NCBI GenBank assembly: GCA_947179155.2
Contig: OX359264.1
Span: 7,455,501 to 7,519,500, forward strand
Direction of reading: 5' to 3'
Source of the DNA: Hedera helix
Taxonomy: Eukaryota > Streptophyta > Magnoliopsida > Apiales > Araliaceae
DNA length: 64,000 bases
The notes beneath the pieces were generated by a model. It did not search any database. It was not told the origin of the DNA and saw nothing but the letters and a program-made list of their open reading frames with translations. Made by a program: the position numbers and the translations under genes. Positions 1-13,579 of this stretch are shown piece after piece. How positions within the stretch are numbered: the stretch's first letter is position 1; the number at the start of each line of letters is the position of its first letter.

Positions 1-2087
1 TAAAACTTATATAAATTATAAAAATGCACTAAGGAAGAGTTAGAACACTTTTCAACCTCTTGGATTTGAATGTTCTTCTTCTTCTTCTTGTATATCTTGC
101 TAGGACTCCTCCCCTTCCTTCTTCTTGAGTGAACCATTAGCACACTAACTCACAAGCTCTCTAGCTTTTCTCTAGAACCTCTCTCTCTATAATATTTGAT
201 CTACTAACAAATGAGCCAACTCTAGCTTTCTCTTACTACTCTTTTATTTATAGACTACCAAAATTGATACTTACAATTATTGTAAGTCTACAATATCACC
301 AATACTTGCAAAAGATCAAATTAAGTTTAATTATTAAATGAATGACATTTGTTTGGATTGATTTATGGAAGTTGAGTGAAGCAACTAGGTGGAGTAAATT
401 TGAAGCAATCATTCTCCAACACTTAACACATGTATGGTTAAAGCTTTTACTCTTGTAACCTATGTTGACCTAACTATCAACCATGGTCCAAGCTCATCAA
501 TTGATCATACATACATCTTCCACCAAATAACCAAAGTAAGGTTAATGCTCTACAATCAAGTATACATACATATCTAACATTGGTTAAGATTTTATTTTTA
601 TTACCACTTAAGGTTAATAAGTAACCCAACAATAGTTAGTTCTCTAAAACATAAATTCATAAGAATTGATCATCTTTATTGACTAGGGTTGGTGAACCAC
701 CCATTGGTTAATTCATTTAACCAACATTGGTTAACTCTCTGTCAATTCATATACCTACTACATATATATCTCTACATATTCACCAATAATCTTTTATTTA
801 AATTACATCATAGCTTGAATTGACCAATTTAAATTGAATACAAGCAACATACATTTTTACTCAATCTCCAAGTGAGACCCCATGTTTGGTCAACACTCTA
901 CCTTTTTTCCTTTATTTTTATTATATATACATATCTATATATAATACTTGCAATTTCTACTAACAATTAACCAAGGTATGGTTAATTCTCTACAACATGC
1001 AACCCATGGTTACCTAACAATTTTATCTTGGTGAATTATATACATACATAATTGTATCTATAATATTCTTCCTACAACTAACCCATGCATAGTTAAATCT
1101 TTAATTTATTTACTACCTAGGGTTACTCAATTAACTCATCCATAGTTAATTCTCATAATCACATTCATTCACCTAGCAATTAACCAATATTTGGTTAATA
1201 CTCTATCTTGTCTACCAACTAGAGTTATTCAATTAACCATACATTAGTTAATTCTCTACACTTAACAATACTTGAATTTATTTTCTCAACATATTGACCT
1301 ATTTGAGTTTTAAATTTGGACTCAATATTTTAGCTACTGGTTTATTTTGCATTGGGCTCCCTTATTTAATTATTTGGGCTACCTAACACAACTCACATAT
1401 CTGTATAACTTGGGCTAGGTAATTAATTTAATTGAACTACCACCACCTTATATACAATACTTGTCAACATAATTTAATTGGACTTATATTAATTACCTCT
1501 TGGACTATAATCAACATAACATTTGGGTTTATTATTTAATTACCCACCTTCAAGCAAATATTCTCATATTGGGCTTGTTTCAAATTCATTAATAGACTCT
1601 ATACAACAACTTAATAATTAAGTTAATTACTTAATTAATTAACTTTATAATATTGTCATTCTAGACAACCATTCTAATTTTTCTATAACTTTAACTATTA
1701 ACTAATATAATTAACCTAGTTAATTATATTTCATGACTTTCCTTCTTACATCATATTTAAACTAATTAATTTATTAGTTTTATTGAGTATTAATTTACTC
1801 ATCTTCTTGTTTGGCTAACAAACACAACTCTAGGAATATATAACTATGTATATATATCCTTATAATCGTCTTCACTTCTCAAATGAATTTATTTCCTTAA
1901 TAAATTCTCTATATGCATCATTACAATATTCCCACATTTAATTTCTAACAAATAAATTATGTTAAAAAAAAAATGTTCACTCAAATTCTACACATTTCAC
2001 CTCTCAAACTCTAGGTTTTAAACCATAACCTTTAATCGATTATTTTAAATCTTATTTACAATTCTTATAAATATCTGGGATATTACA
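1..2087 (-). mobile_element. Partial LTR of an LTR retrotransposon, running off the left edge
   Basis: Read on the minus strand this block starts at 2087 with TGTAATATCCC, the same terminal sequence as the family A LTRs at 27494 and 42970. It is AT-rich, has no long ORF and contains many variants of a 'ttaaccaa..ggttaa' phrase that also occurs in family A LTRs. A TATA-like box lies on the minus strand near 240-252, followed by sequence resembling the 'agctagagag' stretch after the family A TATA box. The natural reading is U3 from 2087 down to about 240, then R/U5 leaving the window. The 5-bp target duplication would be 2088-2092 (taaaa), but the other end is not visible. Family assignment rests on the short terminal motif and composition. 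Confidence 0.6.
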
Positions 2088-4467
2088 TAAAATCTATTGT
2101 TTAATCATTTTTAATAAATTATCTTAATTTTAAGTTTAAAAATATATCAAATTAATTTTTAAAAAATAATAATAATTTTATAATTTAAAATAAAAAAAAT
2201 CTATAATTTTATACGTAAATCTTGTACTGTTGTGTTATTGGTACAATGTGACTCAGACGTACGTATATTCCTTTCTTCAATGGTCATTTTCTACCAAGAG
2301 GTAGTCGGTGTTGTTAATTACCTAAATAAAATACTTCTATGTCATGCTTTAAATAAACAATTGACTTGAATTAAAATATTTAATGTGAAAATAGAGTATT
2401 TAATAAGTTTCATACTATTATTTTCTACTTTAACATTCATTCTTTTTCAAGTTTGAATATATTTTTATTTTTAATTTATTTAAATAAAAAAATTAATTTC
2501 AAACTATAAAACGACATATTATTTTTATTTGACATTATTTTTTCATGACCGTTTTTAACGTCACACACTCGTTACTAAATATTTGATTTACATTAAAATA
2601 TTTTTGAAAACATAAAATTATAAATCTTTTATTTTACGATAAAATTTTGTCAATTTTTGTATGATCGTAGACACGATATAATTTGTGAATTCATAGATAA
2701 TTAACTGATATAATATTTATGATAAAATTTGATATATTTTTGTGAAAATATAAATCTTTTTTATAAAATAATAAAATTAAAAGAAAAGAAATTAAAAAAA
2801 TTCTACCAGAGTAACCTCATTCTTAGAGCTAGGTGAACGCGTTGACTAAGGCCTTAGTTCTTAGGACTTAGCAGTGTCTGGCTATACTGCTGGCGTACCT
2901 GGCTGTTTCTCTACGGTCTTTTCTACTAGTCGTATCAGATCATGTTGGCGCTCTTTTTTACCAAATTACTTCTTTAACCTCAGCTCACTTTCACGGGATT
3001 CATTATTTAAAATGAAAATTGATATTTTTATCCCAAAAAAATTAATAATTTCACAAATTCTTACTCATATAAAAATAAGGCCTATTTATTATTCACGTAA
3101 GTGAAATTTTACAAAATTATCAAATAATGTTCAAGCTAAAAAATATCGTCTTCACAGTTGTGTTCAAATTTTGGGATAATCGGAAAGATAAAAGGAGAAT
3201 AAATTATATAACAACAGGTTATAAAATTATTATTTTGAATTCGGATAAATTAAGAGAAATTTATTTTTAATATATAATAAATTTGACTTTATTAAAAGAT
3301 AAATTCAAGCTTATAATTTTATACAATAAATGAAGAGTACTTACCGGCTATATCATCTTTAATCTCATATAGTATCTTTCTTGATAAGAATATCACACCA
3401 TCAGTAAACAAGCCAATCTTGATTTTTATTATTAATATTTATCTATATTGTTTGGATTTCGAAATTTTTATCTTTACAATTTCAATTTCCTTCGTATTTT
3501 TTTTAATATTTGAAAAAATTCAATTATTAGAGGAGAAAAAATCAATTAAAAATTACTTCACAATTTTGAATTATAACAATAATAATTAATGTATTTTTTG
3601 ATTATCAGCTATATTAGTGATAATCCTTTTGAAAATATGTGTAACAAATAAAACCTTTTATAATTTTACCTGCATGATAAGTTTCACAATCGCAATTTTC
3701 TATAAATATCCTAATCTACTAACATTATTTATCCTAACCTAAAAAAAAGAGAAGTTTAAATAAAAAAAGAGATAACTAATCATTTTTATCGCCTTAACCT
3801 ATTTTTATAATAATAATATTCGTAATTGACACAAAGTTATCAAACACGTACAATAATTAAGCACTATATCAAATATTACATTCATTTATATTATTAAAAA
3901 ATATAATATAACATAAATTTTAATATAATACTCCATTTTTTAATAATATAATATTTAATGTGATATTTAATTATTATATATTTATACTTATTCAAATACA
4001 TATCATGACTTATAGTACAAAACTACAAATTACTCTGATCGTCGGCCGTACTGTACACAACAATATCTTCATCTAACTACTTTATTTATTTATTAGTAAT
4101 AAAAAATCCTTAATGTTATTGGCGTTGGATGTCATCCAAATATATATACTTGGATTGATCTGCGACTGTTGTTTTCCCTTTCCCCACCAACGTAAAACAA
4201 ATATATAAACCAAGAAAATATGTACTCCTCGTTGCATTCGTACATTCCCTACAAATAAAATAAAATAAAAATTCAAATTTATAATTTTAAGTTATGTAAA
4301 TGATATTTATATTTGTTTTTGAAACAAAGGGAGTAGCATTTTCTATTTAATCGACCCATTCAGGGGTACTTACGTAATTAAAATAATTTCCAGAAGCAAA
4401 CATGTTTCTCTCTCATAAATCACCTTGACACGTCCATATTTCTCCCCTTGCTCTATCTCCTTCTCTC
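2088..4467. other. AT-rich intergenic region upstream of the IQD gene
   Basis: About 2.4 kb between the left LTR and the IQD promoter. It is very AT-rich, with long runs of A and T and no coding pattern. A more GC-rich patch at about 2830-2960 has an open frame but no recognisable family and no splice or start context. No tRNA-like, hairpin-rich or TIR-bounded element was recognised. Confidence 0.6.
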
Positions 4468-4476
4468 TATATATAT
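4468..4476 (+). promoter_or_regulatory. Candidate TATA box of the IQD gene
   Basis: TATATATAT follows a CT-rich stretch and lies 66 bases before the IQD start codon at 4542, a plausible core promoter spacing with a short 5' UTR. The position is inferred from sequence only. Confidence 0.45.
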
Positions 4477-4541
4477 GTTGAACAGCCCAAACCACTCCCT
4501 CAAACAGCTATCAGTTCACCGGTAACAGTAATCAAACATTT

Positions 4542-7500
4542 ATGGGAAAAGCTTCCAAGTGGTTCCGTCGACTCCTCGGCCTCAAAAAGTCCGACCCACT
4601 CTCTCCGGCGACACCTAGCTCCGACCCGAAACAGCCCTCAAAGCGAAGATGGAGCTTCGCCAAATCCTCCTCCAGAGAAGCAACAAACCACCACATTCGC
4701 AACAAAACCGCCGGCGATCGGATACTCTTTCGCGGAGGCGCACAGGCGCCACCCCAGTCTCCGGTGGACGACGGAAGTGATCCGAGCAAACACGCGGTCG
4801 CGGTGGCCGAGGCAACTGCTGCCGTGGCGGAGGCCGCCGTTGCTGCCGCGCACGCCGCCGCTGAAGTCGTGAGGTTGACCAGCGGTAACGTTAACAGAGT
4901 GGCACATGTTAGCATCTCCGACGGCTTCGGGAGTCGTGAAGAATGGGCGGCAGCCGTTAAGATACAGTCGCATTTCCGAGTCTATTTGGTTAGTTCTCAA
5001 ATCCCATCTCTCTCTTTTTTTATAATTAATTTATTTTAAAATTACATATGTAACCCTCAAGTCCAATCAAATTTACGTATTACACGTTGTTTCCACCTCA
5101 CCGGAGTCTTGACACGAAGAGAAACTGAATTTTAGACTTTAGTTAAACCGTTGGGGAAAACGACGACGTAAAAATCATGAGGATTTTCTCCCGTCCAATG
5201 CGTGGTGGGTGTTTCACGTTTGTTACTCTTGAGGAGAATGTGGTCTTTTTGTTTGGATATGGGACTTCCAATCCTATTTTCTAATTGGTGTCGTTTTGTG
5301 TAGACTAAATTATCCATTATTATAATAAAAAAGATATAGACTAAAATGCAAAATTGGTGTCGTTTTGTGTGGACTAAATTATCCATTATTAGACTAAAAT
5401 GCAAAATTGAAGATAATATATATTCCCTCTTTCTCGAATTATAATATTATTATTAATTTTAAAAAAATTAACTTAAGATATTTTAAAATTTATAATTAAC
5501 GTGATTTATTTAAAATTTTAAAATAATAAATTTAATAATTAATAATAATTTTTAAGTATTTTATAATATTCATAATTGTATTGACGTAAATTAAATGAAT
5601 TCATCTTAATTTTAAAATTTAAAAATAATTTTTTAAAAATTAATATTGATCTTATAATTTATAATTTAAAACCGATAAAAGTATAGAATTGTATATTTTT
5701 AAGGTGTAATTATTCGTGTAAAATTGATCTAAAATGTGTAGTTTTGTTTTACTAAATAGATCACGAGGTAACAATTTACCATATCATAAAAACAAATATT
5801 ATATCTGATAAACTCGGGCTAAAATTTTGTTATTTTGTATTAGTCAAGAGATAAATGGGTGTTTTAATCTGTAATATTTTGTAGGATAGTGGTAAAAGGT
5901 AATTTCACTGTTCCATTGCTTGGACCGGACCGGCGACTGAACCAATCGTTTAAGAAACCGCGTGGACCTCAAAATCTACCAAAATGTCTTTTCAGCCAGT
6001 TGGGTGAATTTTGGCTCTTTTATATAGAAGATTAATTTTATGGCGGTGGCGTACCGGTGTTGTACTATTGTGTACTAATAAGGGAAGGTGTATTTACAAA
6101 TATAGTAATGGGTTTTTGGGACACAGCTTGGTATCTTGTTTGCCATTCTACCCTTTTGGACTTTGGAGTATCACCCACTAATTTGTGATGGAACTATACA
6201 ACCGATGGAATAATTATTAGACTGTCTTACACTACAAATATGGATTTATTGTCAAATTTAAGAGAGTTAATCAACTATGTATAAGATATGTTTAGTTACT
6301 ATTATAGCATTTACAGTAGTAACGTTGAGTGTATTTGGTCAACTCATCAAAATAGTGAGGTGCGTTGCAGTAGTAACGTTTAGTGTATTTGGTCAACTCA
6401 TCAAAATAGTGAGGTGCGTTTAAGGTATGTTTAGTTACTATAGTTTATAACGTTTACAGTAGTAACAAAATAGTGAGATGCGTTTAAGGTATGTTTAGTT
6501 ACTATAGTTTATAACGTTTAAACGTTAAGTGTGTTTGGAATATTTTGTCACTTTTGATTGTATTTTTTTATTTAGAAAAGAGTTGCAGAAAAGTTTAGTG
6601 AGACCCTATTTTTGGGACAGAGTGAGTAGATTTTTTGGAAGGTGTTGAGGCTGGCAGTTCACTTTAGAGGAATTGCTTGTCCTTTTGGTACTTTCATACA
6701 GAGGATTTGTTGGTTAGTTCTGATAAGGAAAGAAAGCGCAGTTGGGTACCTCAGGTTCTTAATGCACTAATAGTCAGTCAGTCCACTAATAGTATGAGAA
6801 GTAAAAACTAAAAAGGTCCACGGGTCGCACGTTTTAGGATAAAGTCATGTCTTAGACAAAGCTTCTGTGCAAAGCCTAATCCGGGGTAGAGAGACTTAGT
6901 CCGACTGTGGTTGAGATACTCCACATTATAAAAAAAAAAAAAAAAAAAAAAAAGTCCCTTGGGTAACTTTTTCTTTGCTTATGGGACTGCTGGTGAAATC
7001 TTCTTTAATATTAGTGTAACGGACTTTTTTGAAAATTTCCTAGTTTGAATCTGCAAATCCCATAATATGAAAATGTCATTATCCAATTTAATACCATACA
7101 GTTATTAGTATTACAACTACTATATTGCACCACTAGTGATAGTCATGCGTGGACCGTTGTTTGTCTAAATTTGAACTTTAATGGATGAAAATTGAATGTC
7201 TTTGTTGGTGGCTTATTGAAGTCAAGGAGGGCCTTGAGGGCATTAAAAGGACTGGTGAAAATTCAAGCTCTTGTTAGAGGTCACATTGTGAGAAAGCAAT
7301 ATGCAGACAGCCTACGGCGAATGCAGGCAATATTACGAGTCCAAACACGAGCTCGTGCGCTGAGGGCCCAAATTTATGAATCTTCACATTCAAGTGTCAA
7401 GTTCTCTCACTTTCATCACCCGGTAAGAAGATTTGACTTTCCCTCCTCCAAATTTTTAAATTGAAATTCTTTTGTTAGTTTCATTTCAGAGGCACATTCA

Positions 7501-8774
7501 AATATAAAGCCGTGTACTTTAGGGCTTTACCCATCCCATGTACACCTTTCCTTGAAAGAAAATTATATCACACGCATCTTTAAAGACCTGTGGTCCTTGC
7601 TAATAAATAACTATCTTTTTAAAGGAGTGTTGAGTACTAACTTGCATGAATAAGACTTCTTTAACAGGCGTCTAGAATTTGCTTTGACAAGGTGAAATTG
7701 CTATCAATGACCTGACAAATTTTGAAACTTTATCCAAGAGATAAATCAATTAAAATTGGTCATTACAATGTTAAAAGCAACTGTATTACACTACCAATTA
7801 CTAGCGACTAGTGATTGAGTATCTATTTTATCTACAGGGGCCTGCAACTCCCGAGAAATCTGAACATGCAATTCGTAAGAACACAGAAGATGATCAATCA
7901 TACATGCTCAAGGTATGTACTTGAGTTCTTTTTAATTAATCAAAGGCATCTAAATTCATATATGAATATGCAATACCTAATATTTCCTTTCTAACAAATA
8001 CAGAGAAGTGGATCGAGATCAAATGCCAGGATCATTCCTGCTAAAGAAAAAGTGCGTGTGAACTACAGTATGGACGAAGAAGCATGGGAACAACGAGTTT
8101 ATTCCTCAAGAAGTGGCTTAGCAAATGAGGGAAAGAGCGACGAGATCCTTGAAATAGACACCAAGAAGTCCCACATACCACCCAAAAGGAGAATTAACCT
8201 CTTTCAATCTTCTCTATTCCCTTCAGCTTCTGATCCGAACAGCAATAGTTTCACCACATCAAAGGACTCGACAATCCATCAAACAATCCCAAGTCCATCT
8301 TCTTGTGAAGTCCAATCATTTAGTGCTATCAAGTTTATGGATGATGTTGAGGAAGCCTCTTTCTGCACTGCTGAAAATAGCCCACAATTCTACTTGGCTT
8401 CATCAAAAGGTGGTAGTTCCATGATAGGACCATTCACTCCTTCTAGGAGCGATGCTGCAAAAAGCTGCCTAAGCGGCTACTCGGACTTTCCAAATTACAT
8501 GTCTTACACTGAATCATCAAGGGCTAAAGTCAGGTCTCTTAGTGCACCCAGGCAAAGGACTCAATTGGAGAGATCTAGCACGACGAAGAGGTTTTCGATG
8601 CATGGTGGATATGATGACATGAGATCTTCTAGCACACAAAGGGTTTCTTCTACATTCCATGCTAACTTCACCAGCAAAGCTTACCCTGGGTCTGGCAGGC
8701 TGGATAGGCTTGGAATGCCTATGGAAGGAGGTGATGGGGTTGGGTTTAGTGGTGGCCTTCGGAACAAATACTAG
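4542..8774 (+). CDS. IQ-domain (IQD/IQ67) calmodulin-binding protein, four exons
   Basis: Exons 4542-4988, 7222-7422, 7838-7912 and 8004-8774, all phase 0 with GT-AG introns, give 497 residues. IQD proteins bind calmodulin and usually act as scaffolds at microtubules, membranes or the nucleus. The N terminus MGKASKWFRRLLGLKK is the family hallmark. An Ala-rich helix lies near residues 85-113. The IQ67 domain runs from about residue 134 (AVKIQSHFRVYL) across the first intron into RALRALKGLVKIQALVRGH, and the conserved phase-0 intron splits it at the expected place. Later come GPATPEK, CTAENSPQ, a YTESSRAK block and the C-terminal PGSGRLDRLGMP signature. All of this matches Arabidopsis IQD22 as remembered. 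Some IQ motifs have FRGYL where FRVYL occurs here. The gene looks intact. Intron 1 is long (2233 bp) and holds repeats. Confidence 0.93.
5283..5408. repeat. Tandem repeat, 69-bp period, in IQD intron 1
   Basis: The phrase 'aattggtgtcgttttgtgt' starts at 5283 and again at 5352, followed each time by 'gactaaattatccattatt'; a third partial unit begins near 5401. The copies differ by a few bases. Confidence 0.8.
6283..6540. repeat. Mixed tandem repeats in IQD intron 1
   Basis: Two interleaved repeated phrases occur: 'ggtcaactcatcaaaatag' at about 6340 and 6391, and 'ggtatgtttagttactatag' at about 6425 and 6486. They form a local duplication cluster. No terminal inverted repeats or target duplications were found, so no element class is assigned. 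Confidence 0.65.
6929..6953. repeat. Poly(A) run in IQD intron 1
   Basis: A run of more than 20 A residues ends a GC-richer stretch (about 6730-6925). It could be the 3' tail of an old retroposed RNA, but no SINE promoter boxes were recognised upstream. Confidence 0.55.
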
Positions 8775-9249
8775 ATTGACTGTAGGAGTTTTAGGCTTTT
8801 TTTTTATGAGCTAATCTCGCTAATTAACTAATTATGTAACCAGTTAAATTATCTGTTCTTGGGAAAGAGTCTCTCTTCTTGTTTTAGAGGGGTTTAGACT
8901 AATGTTATGAGATGTTAAATATGTAAACATTGTATGTTTTAAAAGCAACTTTGAAGTACCGGCTCAGTGTCTCTCTCTTTAAACATATACTACTAGGTCT
9001 TAAAATTAGATATATTTTGACTTTTAAAAGTTAATTTGTAAATTTTAAAATTCAAAATTAATATGAATTTATCAAAATTTTGAATACAGTAAATATGACA
9101 ACTAGTAAAGAAACCTCTATAAAAAGATGGTGGTTCAATTCAATACTATTAAAATTGTTTGTGCATAAATCTAAAAATTTTCTTCTTTTGTTATTTGAAC
9201 TTTAGAATTTTAAAAATTGATCAAAAAAAGGTCAAAATATCTCTATTTC

Positions 9250-9252
<3 letters not shown>

Positions 9253-9296
<44 letters not shown>
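9253..9296. repeat. (AT)22 microsatellite
   Basis: An uninterrupted run of 22 AT dinucleotides in the intergenic region after the IQD gene. Confidence 0.95.
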
Positions 9297-9299
<3 letters not shown>

Positions 9300-10840
9300 G
9301 ATTTATATATTGAATGTGGGTTGGGTTAATTCATAATTGTTTTAGGGGATGAGAGTTTTCATAAATTTTGCTTGTTGCATCAGTTCACCTGATATTTCTT
9401 TAGACATTAGGCCACTTTATGGAAATAGGAAAATAATTGGTAAAAATAGCAATTTTCCTTGTTTTATTGTGATTTGTGTGGTAGGAATGCATTTAGTAGC
9501 CATCGACATTAAATTTTGCAGGTATTAAAGGAACCCATAACTTTTCATGTGCTAGTACGTACTTTGTTGCCATCCAGCAAGTACAAGTGCTTCTGCTTCT
9601 ATTTTCATTGGTTGGGCAAAATCTTTTCATTTATGGTAAGTAGTAATGCCATGAGAATCAGGATAAATCTACGCATACAACTTACTCCCCTCCTTATCGA
9701 AAATATCTATTTTTGACAACAAAAAAAAAATTAATTAATTAATCAAGCAAAAAAACTCGTGCAATTTTTATGGGCGAAAAACAAATATTTTCGAGTAAGT
9801 TGTATGTATGTGTATTTTTACCCCACTTATCAAGAATTACTCTATTTGTTTTATAAAAATTATGACATTTAACCAAGTCTCTCATGACTCAATAATAAAA
9901 TAACTACTCATAAAATTTTAGGTGCATGAAATCTTAAGATCCAATCTTAACTTTGCCAAATATGTTAAAATTCTACTCAAATTACCCCAAAGAAAAAAAA
10001 TTGACATTTATAAAAAAAAAAAAATTGTTTCATATAGAGTTCACCTTTTATTAATCCTACATAAAATAATATAGATTTTTAAAAATTGTCATTATAATTT
10101 TATTATAATGTCATACCATAAAATTAATTTATTATATTTTAGAGCATACATAAAATAAAATTATAATTTTAATATTTGGCAAAATTTATAAATGGGACTT
10201 TTTATATGGGAAGTAGCCACCTAGAGGGTATATTTAAAGAATAAGTCTATTTATATAAACAACCAAACACAAACATCAAACTTTATCTCATCATTAAAAA
10301 AATATAATTTGACATAAAAATTCATGTCAGGCTCTATTTTTTAATGATTGAAATAAGATTTGTGTAAAAATTTGTGTTTGATATTTATATGTGTAAAATT
10401 ATCCATATTTAAATATTTACTAAAGGCTCTAAAAAATTTGTTAAAAAAAAATCATCAGCAGGACTTTCATTATATATAATTAATTATATACTGAAGAACT
10501 GATCAACCATGATGTCGTCATACCGTGTCAATAATGTAAGGGCAAATGACAAAAGTGTACTCCAAAATTGACAACTTTTTCGATTTGACATCATATATTT
10601 GTGAATTAATAATTAACACCCTATTAAATTTTTTAAAAATAATAATTTTTCCTTTAGCTTGATCCGACCAATACTGACCAGAGATACGATTTGACCAGGC
10701 AAAACCGTATGTTGACTAACCTAAATTGTATTTTGCTTTGGAATCTAACAAATATACACCTATTTCCCTCCGTAAACAAAAAAGGAACAAACTCGTTCCC
10801 TCCAAAATGAACAAACTCGTTCCTTCCAAATTAAACAAAA

Positions 10841-10909
10841 CCATATGTATATATGTATATGTATATATATCTATATATACACACATATATATGTATATAC
10901 GTATATATA
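10841..10909. repeat. Compound TA/TG-rich microsatellite
   Basis: Imperfect 'atatgtat' and 'tatatacaca' units over about 70 bases. Open frames on both strands across this stretch are products of the repeat. Confidence 0.8.
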
Positions 10910-11189
10910 GCCCTCGACAATTTGCGACTGCAATTCGATAAAGATAGATGAAAGATGGTGACGATAGAGCTGAGAAAGAGGATTAGAGAAATAGAGTAAC
11001 AAAGACAAAAAATCACACCTTGAGCTTCATCAATGGCGGTTGTGTACTGTTATTGTAATAGGCCTGCTGTGTTGGTGACTTCGTGGACCGACTTGAACCC
11101 TGGTTGTCGTTTCTACTCATCATCCAAACCCATTATCCGAATAATCAACTACGTATTTCTATTGTAGTAAAAAAATACCTACTACAAAT

Positions 11190-11819
11190 GGCTCGCCACA
11201 ATGCTTCAGATGGCTCTTTAAATCCGCCATTACCAAAAAACTCTTCTTGTTACACCTACTACACCAATACATTTAGGGACAATGGCTCCTTTTAAAATGA
11301 TTCTTCACACAAATAACCGATTTCAATGGCTAAAACTTTTTGTGGGATTTGATCCCATTACAACCCATTAAAGGACACGAAAACTGAGTCCTTTATTGAC
11401 CCAAATCGACCAATTTCTTCGGCTTGGCATGTGCTTCCAGCATTTTAAACTGGTTCCTAGGTGCCCGCATAAGCATTTGGAGATTTGCATCGCGCTTAAA
11501 TCCCTTCCCACAAATTTTGCAGAAATGCACATGCTCTGCTAGCAATTCTTCTGAACCAAGCTCAATAGTTTCCCAATCATCACTATTATTTTCTTCAATT
11601 CTCTCCAATTTAGAAGGCGAGTCCGCATGAATGAGATTCAGATTTGGGTCTAACGAATTTTTGCTGAATTTGGGTGGGTGGGTTGATTGTTGAACTTGTG
11701 GAGTGTATTGTATTGGATTTCGGATAATTAAAGTTGCTGGACCATCAATTTTGAGGTTAATCGTTGTATAAAACACTATCATCCTGGAGAAAGCACTCTG
11801 AATCCTTTTCAGAAGCCAT
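11190..11819 (-). pseudogene. STOP1-like C2H2 zinc-finger transcription factor, pseudogene fragment
   Basis: STOP1 proteins are nuclear zinc-finger regulators of proton and aluminium tolerance. The minus-strand translation gives DDWETIELGSEELLAEHVHF, then CKICGKGFKRDANL, then CPLMGC, PLKSVICVKNHFKRSHC, a CSRCNKK block and MADLKSHLKHCGE. These follow the STOP1 finger array in order. The copy is dead. In the first finger both zinc-binding histidines are replaced (Leu and Pro, as remembered from LRMHMRAH in the family). A stop separates the first finger from the CPLMGC block, a TAG precedes PLKSV, and a TAA falls before the CSRC block. The frame is lost after HCGE, where a further finger should follow. 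An ATG at 11819 opens the visible part. It lies directly beyond the truncated rhomboid gene, so the two fragments were probably joined by rearrangement. Confidence 0.85.
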
Positions 11820-12510
11820 TGGCTAGAGGAGCAGCATTTGGCTTATGAGGTCGCCCATACTAGTCAACTAACTGATACCAAAATTTTTGCCCCTTTAGAA
11901 GCACCGAAAGGAAAATTATTTTATATTATTATCATTATTATTATTTCTTTATTTATCTGGGGGGAGGGGCTACAGAAAACTCAGTATCTTGCAAAAATCA
12001 CCTTATTAGCGTAAATAGTCCAGTTAGTTAGAAGCTCTGATAGCATCGCTCCAAGAAGTCCAAATAGAGCGCCAGAAGCACCAACAGAGATGCTGTGTTG
12101 AATGAAAAGCAAAGAGAGTATGCTCCCACCAAATCCAGACAACAAAGAAATTGCCCCAACTCGCACTGCCAAATTTACAGTTGAAAACCAGAAAAAATAA
12201 AAAAGAGATGCATGTAAATCCATAATAATTGACAAAGTAACAGTGCAAGATAACAAGATGACAGCAGGCTTTACCAGAATCAATAGAAAACAAATCAAAC
12301 TCTTATATCTAAGGCACAAATGCATCCATTTCAAGGAAGGCCTTGACAAGAGTTGTAACTAAAGATTTGTGAAAGTGAAGTTATAATATTAATGTGTTCA
12401 CTATAAAAATCAGATACGTTCCCAAATTCATAAGCCATACAATACAAATTGGAGGGACAAGAGTCATTTTAAGGCCAAAGGAACTGAAAACCATTAGACC
12501 ATGAAATAAG

Positions 12511-12558
12511 CCAACTCTCTCTTTCTTTCTCTCTCTCTCTCTCTCTCCATCTCTCTTT
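12511..12558. repeat. CT-rich microsatellite in RBL intron 2
   Basis: A (CT)n tract with a few interruptions inside the intron between the second and third rhomboid exons. Confidence 0.85.
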
Positions 12559-13579
12559 TCTTTTTTCAAACCCAAGTTTCAATTCTTCTATTTAATAAAC
12601 AAACACATAGCTCTTTTCTGGACACTTTCTTTTCTGCTTTTTTCTTTTTAGGAACAAGTTTAGACTTTTTTTTAATGAGAAGAAACATACCAAATCCAAA
12701 TTGCTGTTCAAGGCGAATCCCAATAAACGCCAAACTCAACATGTTTGCAAGTAGATGAATGGCACCAGCATGCAACCAGACACAAGTAACAAGTCTCCAT
12801 CCTTGATGCCCACGCACAACTTTGTTCCACTCTAAAGCTCCCAATTTTTCCAATGTACACAAGTAAAGACAGATAAAATTAAGAATGAATGAACAAAATT
12901 ATTGTTTATGTCTTGACTACAAACAAAAAGCATTGAATATATGAGAAAAAAATGATTGTTAGATTTAAGATCGCAAACAATCACACAAAAAATTAAAGAA
13001 GAAAGGAAAAAATAAATGATACATTATCTACCCAGGTTCACTAAATTGTGGTTAGTCCTACTTTTCTGATGTATTCATATATGTGTCTATCAAACAAAGT
13101 TTATATAGTAATTAGTAGCCATTGGTCGGGATTACTAAAGTCTGAGTCAATTCCAACATAAAAAAAATCTATTGTGCTCTTAACATTAACTTTTCCCTAA
13201 AAAGTTCAGCTTTTTCGACAAAATCTAATTAGCAGATGTTTACTTAAACATCTAAGGTTTAATATTTTATGGGAATGAGAGTCCCATTTTACTTTTTTGA
13301 CTTTCTTTTCCACATTTTAAGGTTTGTGAGAGATACACTTCAAGACAAATTTTTTTCAATGGTGTTATTTTTTAATATAAAATAATACGACTAAAGGTTG
13401 TTCTTGGAAACAAATTATGTATAAGTTTGACAAAGGCAAACCTTAATACGAATTTAAAAATTCAAATTTGGACATTCATTTATATTGGTAAAAATGAAAC
13501 TTATGAACTCTTGTCATGAACTCAAATTAAGGTTCTCATTCACTCTCTTTTTTAGTTTTCACGGTTAAATTATGTAGCG

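Larger units (their letters stand above)
8775..11189. other. Intergenic region downstream of IQD
   Basis: AT-rich sequence with the IQD 3' UTR in the first few hundred bases. It holds two microsatellites (9253-9296 and 10841-10909). The short open frames here lie in low-complexity DNA and show no family resemblance. It was checked for the missing last exon of the rhomboid gene (PHVDNFAH-type coding on the minus strand) and none was seen. Confidence 0.55.

Noticed and set aside
2874..3104. 76-codon open frame in the left intergenic region
   Set aside because: No start context, no family resemblance, ends in AT-rich low-complexity sequence.
4532..5000. Open frames antisense to IQD exon 1
   Set aside because: Shadow frames caused by the GC-rich Ala/Arg codons of the real exon; no splice continuation.
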